NCBI GenBank assembly: GCA_041582875.1
Contig: JBFHGX010000189.1
Coordinates: forward strand, 1 to 6,836
Reading direction: 5' to 3'
Length of the DNA: 6,836 nt
Origin: UBA6244 sp041582875
Lineage (GTDB): Bacteria; Bacteroidota; Bacteroidia; Bacteroidales; F082
Program-made: the position numbers and the translations under genes
Notes under the pieces: generated by a model
What the model saw: the letters and a program-made list of their open reading frames with translations, nothing else
Told to the model about the DNA's origin: nothing
Databases searched by the model: none
Shown here: positions 1 through 6,053 of the stretch, piece by piece
How positions within the stretch are numbered: the first letter of the stretch is position 1
Layout of the letters: each line of letters begins with the position of its first letter

Positions 1-1632
1 ACAGTAAGTCCGTCATCATTGTCGGGATCCTTGTTAAAACTCAATCCTGAGACGGATGACATTTGTGTTATTGGTAATACTTGTTTTGCATTTTCATCCT
101 TTAAAGATTGTAAATTTGAACGGCGGGAAGTACATCTGGAGCAATGTTTCGAAGTATTTCTTAATAAAGAAACTGTAGCACATTATATTGGTCTGGGTTA
201 TTATCTGGTAACCAATGGCTGGCTTCGGTTATATCAACAGCATATTAAAAGTTGGGGCTTTACTGACGATACTTCCCGGCTTTTTTTTGGAGAGTCCATG
301 AAGGGGATTCTTCTTCTGGATACCCAAATCGACAATACTTATTTAAGTAACCTTGAGAAACTTTCTGATTATATGGGGCTTCCTTATGAAATCCTTCCGG
401 TGGGATTGTCGCATTGCCAAGATTTTTTTAATAGTCTGGTATTTGATTGGCGAAACAAAATACAAACGCAACGGTTAGCTGGTAAAATGTCGACCTTAAC
501 ACGGCAATCAGCTGATTATGCAACTATTTTTCACCAATTGGAAATCCTCGTTAATCTGACCGATGAAAAGAGTATTGTTGATGTTAGTTTTCAATTATTA
601 AGTATTTTATATGCGCCAACCGAGATTTCTTTTAAGCAATTTATCAATGATCAAGAGGAGGTAATTAATTTTGAGAGATCCATTCAATATGAGAAACCCA
701 ATATCATTGAAAACTTTTCCATCGATGTAATGTATGCAAACACATTGTTGGGGGTTTTTGAAATTAAAGGGATTATGTTTCCACAATTTATTGATGAGTA
801 TAAAAAAACAGGGTCAATCCTAAAGAATCTTTTTGGCCTGGCAATCGCCAATGCACGGAAGTATGAAATTACCATTGAGCAAAAAAAACAGTTAGAAATT
901 TATTCTGCTGAGCTGTTGGCTACAAATAATGCCAAGGATAAATTCTTTTCAATTTTGGCTCACGACTTGCGTGGTCCATTAGGCTCAGCGCTGGGATGGA
1001 GTGATATGCTCAATCAGGAGATTGATAGCCTTCCTGTTGAACAGGTGAAAAAAATCAGCGGCACTATATACAACTCCATAAGTTCTACTTTTAATCTGCT
1101 AACCAACTTACTCGATTGGGCTCGTACCCAAACCGGAAAGATTGATTTTATTATAGAGCCGGTTAACATGCGAGATGTGTTGGAAGAAGTTTATTATTTG
1201 CTATCCGGACAAGCTCAGCTAAAGTCGATTAACATTACTCATCAGATCCCTAAAGAATTAATGGTTTATGCCGACCGCAATATGCTGACTACCATCATTC
1301 GAAATCTGGTGTCCAATGCCATTAAATATACACATGCCGATGGTAAAATTTCGATTTCATGCATATTAAACAACCATTGGTGTACTATTGGTGTTTCAGA
1401 TAATGGTGTAGGGATGACTCAAAGTCAAATCGATCAGCTTTTTAGTGTTGAAAACACCATCAGTTCTCCCGGAACAAATAAAGAAAAAGGTACAGGTCTA
1501 GGACTTGTTCTTTGTAAGGAGTTTGTTGAAAAACACGAGGGAAATATTTGGGTTGAAAGCCAAGTTGGAATTGGAAGCACATTTTATTTTAAAGTGCCGG
1601 TTTCTTCAATAAAAGGTTTGAAGTCTATTTAA
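1..1632 (+). CDS. DUF1638-GAF-type sensor histidine kinase, 5' end outside window
   Basis: Two-component sensor kinase that would autophosphorylate on His and pass phosphate to a response regulator. The frame is open to base 1; the only early start is TTG at 19 and the first ATG is at 487, inside the protein, so the true start is very likely upstream. Residues below are counted from the TTG. Residues 13-150 resemble the C-terminal half of DUF1638: a Cys in VIGNTCF (C22), a Cys in HLEQC (C43), YYLVTNGWL (61-69) and LLLDTQID. Residues about 166-285 look like a degenerate GAF domain ending in a helix, then a short coiled coil. The kinase core is complete: H box FFSILAHDLRGPLG with phospho-acceptor H315, N box NLVSNAIKYT (429-438), G1 box DNGVGM with D461, and G2 box GTGLGL (491-496). 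No membrane segment is visible, so the seen part is cytosolic. No response regulator lies nearby in the window. The kinase call is firm; DUF1638 is recognised from memory of the family pattern; the ligand is unknown. Confidence 0.9.
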   Translation, partial: TVSPSSLSGSLLKLNPETDDICVIGNTCFAFSSFKDCKFERREVHLEQCFEVFLNKETVAHYIGLGYYLVTNGWLRLYQQHIKSWGFTDDTSRLFFGESMKGILLLDTQIDNTYLSNLEKLSDYMGLPYEILPVGLSHCQDFFNSLVFDWRNKIQTQRLAGKMSTLTRQSADYATIFHQLEILVNLTDEKSIVDVSFQLLSILYAPTEISFKQFINDQEEVINFERSIQYEKPNIIENFSIDVMYANTLLGVFEIKGIMFPQFIDEYKKTGSILKNLFGLAIANARKYEITIEQKKQLEIYSAELLATNNAKDKFFSILAHDLRGPLGSALGWSDMLNQEIDSLPVEQVKKISGTIYNSISSTFNLLTNLLDWARTQTGKIDFIIEPVNMRDVLEEVYYLLSGQAQLKSINITHQIPKELMVYADRNMLTTIIRNLVSNAIKYTHADGKISISCILNNHWCTIGVSDNGVGMTQSQIDQLFSVENTISSPGTNKEKGTGLGLVLCKEFVEKHEGNIWVESQVGIGSTFYFKVPVSSIKGLKSI

Positions 1633-1641
1633 TGGGATTTT

Positions 1642-1676
1642 AGGATTTTTCAAATTGGATAGGGTTGAATCATCCT
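1642..1676 (+). terminator. Imperfect dyad after the kinase gene (weak terminator or operator)
   Basis: AGGAT (1642-1646) pairs with ATCCT (1672-1676), and TTCAA (1649-1653) pairs with TTGAA (1665-1669). A 2x2 mismatch separates the two helices and the loop is 11 nt. Only three T residues follow, so this is a poor intrinsic terminator. It overlaps the -33 region of the next promoter, so an operator is an alternative. It could also be chance in AT-rich DNA. Confidence 0.25.
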
Positions 1677-1708
1677 TTCGTAGATTACCTTTCTTTGCCT
1701 TATCTTTG
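1676..1708 (+). promoter_or_regulatory. Bacteroidota-type promoter for the glycosyltransferase operon
   Basis: TATCTTTG (1701-1708) matches the Bacteroidota -7 consensus TAnnTTTG. TTTC at 1676-1679 is an imperfect -33 element (consensus TTTG) with 21 bases between, within the spacing known for this sigma factor class. A second, weaker box TTTCTTTG (1690-1697) lies exactly 11 bp upstream. The -7 box ends 14 bases before the ATG at 1723, so the leader would be very short. The transcription start is inferred, not seen. Confidence 0.6.
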
Positions 1709-1722
1709 CCCAAAACATCAAC

Positions 1723-2472
1723 ATGGATAAACTTTCGGCAGTCATTATAACCTTCAACGAAGAACGAAACATAGATAGATGTATTCATTCTCTTCAAGGG
1801 GTTGTCGATGAAATTCTGGTGATCGATAGCCTGTCTACCGATAGAACAAAGTCAATTTGCACCAAGTTGGGAGTTCGGTTTTACGAGCAATCGTGGTTGG
1901 GTTATAGCGAACAAAAAAATCACGGAAACGCATTGGCTAAATTTGATTATGTACTTTCTATTGATGCCGATGAAGCCTTGTCGGATGAGCTCAAAAAGAG
2001 TATTCTCGAATTGAAGCAAAAAGGATTTTCAGGAGCTTATCGGTTTAACCGGTTAACCAACTACTGCGGTCAATGGATTCATCATTCTGGTTGGTATCCC
2101 GATGCCAAAGTAAGGATATTTAATCGAAATCAAGTTAAGTGGACAGGAGCTATTCATGAAACGCTTACTTTGGAGAATACACAAGTTCAACCACTCAAAG
2201 GCGATTTGTTGCACTATTCATATTATAGCGAAGCCGAACATTATCGTCAGATTGAAAAGTTCACCAACCTTGCAGCACAGGATTATTTTGAGAAAAATAA
2301 AAAAATCTCGACCATGAAATTATGGTTGAGTCCGGCTGCCAAATTTATTCGTGACTATGTGATTAAAAGGGGTTTTTTGGATGGTAAAGCAGGACTTAAA
2401 ATATGTCTTCTTTCGGCAAAAACAACTTATCTGAAGTATTACAAACTAAAGCAGTTGCTAAAAAAAGCCTGA
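1723..2472 (+). CDS. Family 2 glycosyltransferase, WaaE/KdtX-like
   Basis: A 249-residue cytoplasmic GT-A fold transferase that would move a sugar from a nucleotide-sugar donor to an envelope glycan or lipid acceptor. The nucleotide-binding start SAVIITFNEERNI is at residues 5-17, followed by VIDSLSTDRT (33-42), the metal-binding DxD motif as DADE (81-84), the signature HSGWYPD (121-127), and GAIHE (142-146) near the catalytic site. The C-terminal FIRDYVIKRGFLDG stretch is typical of the WaaE group, whose studied members add glucose to heptose in lipopolysaccharide core. Length is normal for the group and no membrane helix is seen. The ATG at 1723 sits just before the conserved first strand and just after a promoter box, with an A-rich leader and no Shine-Dalgarno. 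The gene ends one base before the next, so the two are probably co-transcribed and translationally coupled. Donor and acceptor cannot be read from sequence. Confidence 0.9.
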   Translation: MDKLSAVIITFNEERNIDRCIHSLQGVVDEILVIDSLSTDRTKSICTKLGVRFYEQSWLGYSEQKNHGNALAKFDYVLSIDADEALSDELKKSILELKQKGFSGAYRFNRLTNYCGQWIHHSGWYPDAKVRIFNRNQVKWTGAIHETLTLENTQVQPLKGDLLHYSYYSEAEHYRQIEKFTNLAAQDYFEKNKKISTMKLWLSPAAKFIRDYVIKRGFLDGKAGLKICLLSAKTTYLKYYKLKQLLKKA

Positions 2473-2473
2473 T

Positions 2474-4000
2474 TTGAAAGCTTTTAATAATCAAAAAATA
2501 AATCTGGGATACGATTTTGTATTTAGCAAGCAGACTTTAACAGGCTTGATGGTACTCACAGGGCTGGTTTTTCTTGTCTCTATCTGGAATAGATTTATTT
2601 ATATTGATGATGCTTTTTTTGGAGAACAGGCATATTGGTTGGCACGAGATGGTGTTGTAAAAACAGTGAGTTTGATCGATTTCTTGGGTTGTGATGTGCA
2701 ACTGTTTTCTTATCACAAGCTCAATATCCTAACGGGAGCTGCGCTTATAAGGATATTTGGTTGGTCAGTGACTCCGCTTCGGCTCACTTCCTTGGTATTT
2801 TTTGTGACATTTTTGGTGGTGTTTATTCGGTACTTTAATCAAAAGTTCGCTGCTAATCCCAGCCGCAAACAACAGCTAGCCATGGCCTTGTTTTTCCTGG
2901 TGGTTAATCCTTTGATTGTATTGTATGCTTTTACTTATCGACCCGAAATTTGGGTTATGTTTTTTGGGTTTCTGTCATTCATCTGGCTCGATCGAAATAC
3001 AGAGGATAAAATAGCTGTGAAAGCAGCCGTTATTGCAGGTATTTTTGCCGGACTAGCTTTGTTGACTCATTTAAACGGACTTATTTTTTTAGTTGCAGGA
3101 GCTGTATTGTTGTTGTTTAAAAAACAATGGCGTGGATGGTTTTGGTTTTCATTGGCAGGAGGAATAACAACCCTGCTTTATTTTGCTGATCTTTGGCAGG
3201 TGGGGCATTTGGAAGCCTGGTTTTTTCAACTCAGCCATTGGCCCGACAACAACGCCACCAATTACCTTTCGGATAACTTCACCGGGCTGGTGATGAATAT
3301 GTTAACCAAATTAAGCCAAGAGCATCAACGTTTTTTCTGGAGTCCCAAAGTGTGGGGTATTTCTGCCTTCTTTTTGTTAACCCTGCTGTTTAATTTTAAA
3401 CGGTTGATGCGCGAGCAAACCAACCTCATGGTTTATACCATCACCCTTATTCTGGTGCTCAATATTGCGGGATCTCAAATTGCTGAACGATTTTTGATCT
3501 ACTTGTTTCCTTTTATGGCACTCATTATTTCCTTTGGTTTGATCCGATTGGTTCACGAAACAAAACCTGTTCACAAAGCTATTTTCATGTTGTTGTTGGT
3601 CGTGCAATTAGGGACTGTTGGACTCAGATTTGCTGACATTTTCAGTAAAAACGCACCGCATGTTCAAATAACCAATGAAATATTGTCGCAAGTTCCTGAC
3701 AAAGAAAATTTGATATTGATACCCTACAATATGGTATTTAATGCGTTAGATCAATATCCATTGGCAAGCTTTAAGGCATTTGAATACAAAGAGGTCGCTC
3801 AGGGTCATCCTTTTAATCAATCAGAATTTTTTAAACGTGCGGATGACCTGGGAATACAATCCATTGTTATTCCGCTACCGGGATTAAAAAATACCGACAC
3901 TGGTTTGTCGTGTTTTAACGATGGAAACATAACTGACTCTTCACTTTATCATCAGCATTACCGTGATAAAAGATGTGTAATTCTGGTTAAGAATCAATAA
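2474..4000 (+). CDS. GT39/PMT_2 (ArnT-like) integral membrane glycosyltransferase
   Basis: A 508-residue inner-membrane GT-C transferase; the family moves a sugar from a polyprenyl-phosphate carrier to lipid, glycan or protein on the periplasmic side. After the first helix (about 22-41) comes DDAFFGE (45-51), matching the acidic catalytic loop DExRYAE of PMT_2/ArnT proteins. About ten membrane segments follow, near residues 105-121, 134-153, 158-173, 184-202, 204-216, 222-240, 294-310, 318-335, 341-360 and 369-386. A periplasmic loop lies at about 242-292, and a soluble tail of about 120 residues ends the protein. The start is uncertain: TTG at 2474 follows the previous stop by one base; the only other choice, ATG at 2549 (residue 26), would cut into the first helix; the frame has a stop at 2459-2461 and no ATG between. 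TTG is therefore preferred, although rare in this phylum. The donor sugar is unknown. Confidence 0.85.
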   Translation: MKAFNNQKINLGYDFVFSKQTLTGLMVLTGLVFLVSIWNRFIYIDDAFFGEQAYWLARDGVVKTVSLIDFLGCDVQLFSYHKLNILTGAALIRIFGWSVTPLRLTSLVFFVTFLVVFIRYFNQKFAANPSRKQQLAMALFFLVVNPLIVLYAFTYRPEIWVMFFGFLSFIWLDRNTEDKIAVKAAVIAGIFAGLALLTHLNGLIFLVAGAVLLLFKKQWRGWFWFSLAGGITTLLYFADLWQVGHLEAWFFQLSHWPDNNATNYLSDNFTGLVMNMLTKLSQEHQRFFWSPKVWGISAFFLLTLLFNFKRLMREQTNLMVYTITLILVLNIAGSQIAERFLIYLFPFMALIISFGLIRLVHETKPVHKAIFMLLLVVQLGTVGLRFADIFSKNAPHVQITNEILSQVPDKENLILIPYNMVFNALDQYPLASFKAFEYKEVAQGHPFNQSEFFKRADDLGIQSIVIPLPGLKNTDTGLSCFNDGNITDSSLYHQHYRDKRCVILVKNQ

Positions 4001-4043
4001 TACTCTGAGCTGAAGCTGTCTGAGGTTATCCGGAAAGCAGAGT

Positions 4044-4062
4044 TATATTTGTGTTATTTTTG
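4044..4062 (+). promoter_or_regulatory. Tandem -7 boxes upstream of the LtaS-like gene
   Basis: TATATTTG (4044-4051) and TATTTTTG (4055-4062) both match TAnnTTTG exactly and start 11 bp apart. They lie inside a tandem 11-mer, TTATATTTGTG then TTATTTTTGTG, with one mismatch. No convincing TTTG -33 box is seen at the usual distance. The downstream box ends 18 bases before the ATG at 4081. It would give the LtaS-like gene its own promoter, separate from the glycosyltransferase pair. Confidence 0.55.
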
Positions 4063-4080
4063 TGCCTTAATTCAAAAACT

Positions 4081-5943
4081 ATGAAAGTTATTTTACTTGG
4101 GCTTTGGAAACGGTTGTTGTTTTGGCTGTTGTTTTTCGCCCTGTTGCGGATGGTTTTTTTGGTTTACTTCAACCGAATAATCATGCTGGATGAAATACCT
4201 TTTTCAGAGGTGCTTTCGGTGTTTTGGCATGCGCTGGCTCTTGATATTTCTACTGCTTGTTACCTGCTTGTTATTTCATATATCTTTCTGATGATCCATC
4301 AGTTAACGTCCTTTAAGATGGCCGTTAAATTGGATTACTTTTTTGCACTAATTATTTTGTTGGTTTATGCGTTAATTTCTACTGCCGAGCTTGGATTGTA
4401 TAGTGAGTGGAAAACCAAACTGTCCTACAAAGCGCTGAGTTACCTCAACAATCCCAGTGAGGTGTTTAATTCCATTTCAACAACTGTTTTTATGCTGTTG
4501 GTGGTGTTCTGGTTACTGCAATCCCTACTTCCCTTTTATGTTTATCGCAAGTTTGTGGCTTCTGAAAACCAACATAATTCTCCAGTTAAAGTTAATGCAT
4601 GGTGGACAATCCTGTTTGTTCCTTTGCTGCTTTTTATCGGACTTAGAGGTGGTTTAAGCGAAATCCCCATCACCACCAGTACCTCGTATTTTAGCAAACA
4701 TCAAATACTTAATTTGGCTGCAGTTAACTCTGGTAACAACATGCTAGTGAGTGTTATAAATACATTGAGTTTAGACGATACCAATCCTTTTATCACACTT
4801 CCCGATGAGGAAGCTCGTCGGATTGTTGCACAACTTCATCAGGTTGAGGGCGACAGTACGCTGAAAATTGCTCGAATACACAAACCAAATATCATTATTT
4901 TATTGCTCGAAAGTTGGTCGGCTGACCTGGTAGAGTCGTTGGGCGGTGAGCCCGGAATTACGCCTAATTTCAAACTACTTGAAAAAGAGGGGTTGTTATT
5001 TACTGAGTTTTATGCCAGTGGAAACCGTTCTCAACAAGCCATGGGCTCTCTGTATGGCGGTTTGCCCGGATTGCCTTTTACCACCATTACCGATCATCCT
5101 GAAAAATATGCTGCACTACCCAGCTTTATTAAGGACATTAAACGTGATGGATATTACACGAGCTTCTGGTTTGGCGGGCAGTTAAATTACGGCAATATCC
5201 TGAGCTACTTGATGTCCAACGAATTTGATGAGATTACAGAAGGAAAAGACTTACCCTCAGAATTTGAACGTGGAAAACTGGGTGTACACGATGAATTCCT
5301 CCTGACTCATGTTGCTACTGAAATTGGTCAGCAACCTCAGCCATTTTTTACAACGGTTTTCACCCTCAGCTCGCATTCACCCTACGATATGCCCATGGAA
5401 GAAGTGATTCACTGGCCTAAAAAGGAAAAAAAGTTCGTTAATTCAGCCCATTATACCGATAGAGCTTTGGGTGAATTTTTCTCCATCGCCAAACTACAGC
5501 CTTGGTATAATAATACGCTCATTTTAGTGGTTGCTGACCACAGCCACCGATCATATCGCGATCATCTGTTGGCTTCATTTCCTTATCATAAAATCCCTCT
5601 GCTGATAACAGGAGGTGCTTTAAAACCTGAATTTAAAGGCCAAACATTTGATATGGTAGCTGGAAATACCGACATTCCCGCTACTTTGTTGGCGCAGCTC
5701 GATCTCGATCGCTCAGCTTATGTGTGGAGTAAAAATTTGCTCAACCAATATTACCAACCTTTTGCGTTTTTTGAACTCAACGAAGAAGGTTTTGGATTCA
5801 AACGCTACGATGGCGATGTGGTTTGGGATCAGCGAGCTAAACAATTTTTACAGAAAAATATCCCTCCTGAAAAGGAGAAAGAAGTGGTGAAAGAAGGTAG
5901 TGCTTATTTACAGGTATTGTTTGAGGATTTCTTAGCGTATTGA
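4081..5943 (+). CDS. LTA synthase/phosphoglycerol transferase-like membrane protein (sulfatase fold)
   Basis: A 620-residue protein with five N-terminal membrane helices (about 10-29, 48-70, 80-102, 135-155, 174-189) and a large extracytoplasmic alkaline-phosphatase/sulfatase-fold domain (about 266-560). The family (LtaS, OpgB, phosphoethanolamine transferases) moves a phospho-alcohol headgroup from a phospholipid to a glycan or lipid using a metal ion. Expected metal and active-site positions are present: E277 in LLLESWS, the nucleophile region GNRSQQ, H432 in SSHSPYD, and D486-H487 in VADHSHRS. The nucleophile position holds S317, whereas LtaS and most relatives have Thr. There is no C/S-x-P-x-R sulfatase signature, so it is not a formylglycine sulfatase. 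An upstream GTG at 4051 would add ten residues but lies inside the promoter boxes; the ATG at 4081 gives a typical positively charged start and is preferred. In Bacteroidota, which lack lipoteichoic acid, the substrate is probably a periplasmic glycan or lipid; this is inference. Confidence 0.87.
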   Translation: MKVILLGLWKRLLFWLLFFALLRMVFLVYFNRIIMLDEIPFSEVLSVFWHALALDISTACYLLVISYIFLMIHQLTSFKMAVKLDYFFALIILLVYALISTAELGLYSEWKTKLSYKALSYLNNPSEVFNSISTTVFMLLVVFWLLQSLLPFYVYRKFVASENQHNSPVKVNAWWTILFVPLLLFIGLRGGLSEIPITTSTSYFSKHQILNLAAVNSGNNMLVSVINTLSLDDTNPFITLPDEEARRIVAQLHQVEGDSTLKIARIHKPNIIILLLESWSADLVESLGGEPGITPNFKLLEKEGLLFTEFYASGNRSQQAMGSLYGGLPGLPFTTITDHPEKYAALPSFIKDIKRDGYYTSFWFGGQLNYGNILSYLMSNEFDEITEGKDLPSEFERGKLGVHDEFLLTHVATEIGQQPQPFFTTVFTLSSHSPYDMPMEEVIHWPKKEKKFVNSAHYTDRALGEFFSIAKLQPWYNNTLILVVADHSHRSYRDHLLASFPYHKIPLLITGGALKPEFKGQTFDMVAGNTDIPATLLAQLDLDRSAYVWSKNLLNQYYQPFAFFELNEEGFGFKRYDGDVVWDQRAKQFLQKNIPPEKEKEVVKEGSAYLQVLFEDFLAY

Positions 5944-5951
5944 GCACTTAT

Positions 5952-6006
5952 CCCAACCAATAAGGCGTGGTAAAAGTCAGCTTTTGCCACACCTTAATTG
6001 GTTGGG
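5952..6006. terminator. Long hairpin between convergent genes, probable bidirectional terminator
   Basis: Left arm 5952-5976 and right arm 5981-6006 are near-perfect inverted repeats around the loop TCAG (5977-5980). Both outer ends read CCCAACCAAT/ATTGGTTGGG and the inner end is AAAAG/CTTTT. There is one unpaired base and two non-Watson-Crick positions; each strand's RNA sees one of these as a G-U wobble and the other as an A-C mismatch. It begins 8 bases after the stop of the plus-strand gene and ends 47 bases before the stop of the minus-strand gene. No T tract follows on either strand, so Rho-independent termination is not certain. Confidence 0.65.
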
Positions 6007-6053
6007 AATCAGAAATAAATTAAACTTACAATTTATCAGTCGAATAACTCCAA

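Noticed and set aside
19..21. TTG as the true start of the histidine kinase
   Set aside because: The frame continues to base 1 and the homologous domain is only half present, so the window edge cuts the gene.
1606..1797. Minus-strand 63-residue reading frame across the kinase/GT2 gap
   Set aside because: It overlaps both coding ends and the promoter, and its translation shows no family features; it is an antisense shadow.
3377..3607. Minus-strand 76-residue frame inside the GT39 gene
   Set aside because: Gln/His/Asn-rich translation is what the antisense of membrane-helix codons gives; no promoter or start support.
4002..4043. ACTCTG...CAGAGT inverted repeat after the GT39 gene as a terminator
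   Set aside because: Only 6 bp of stem with a 30-base loop and no tight T tract; likely chance.
4051..4080. GTG start giving a 630-residue LtaS-like protein
   Set aside because: The GTG lies within the tandem -7 boxes, and the first ten codons encode no expected membrane-protein start. ATG at 4081 has the A-rich leader and gives a basic residue plus helix N-terminus.
5020..5040. Formylglycine sulfatase active site
   Set aside because: S317 is not followed by the P and R of the S-x-P-x-R signature, and five N-terminal membrane helices fit the LtaS group.
4457..5185. Two small plus-strand frames (4457-4657, 4946-5185) within the LtaS-like gene
   Set aside because: They are out-of-frame readings of a well-conserved coding region, with Cys/Leu/Phe-rich low-information translations.
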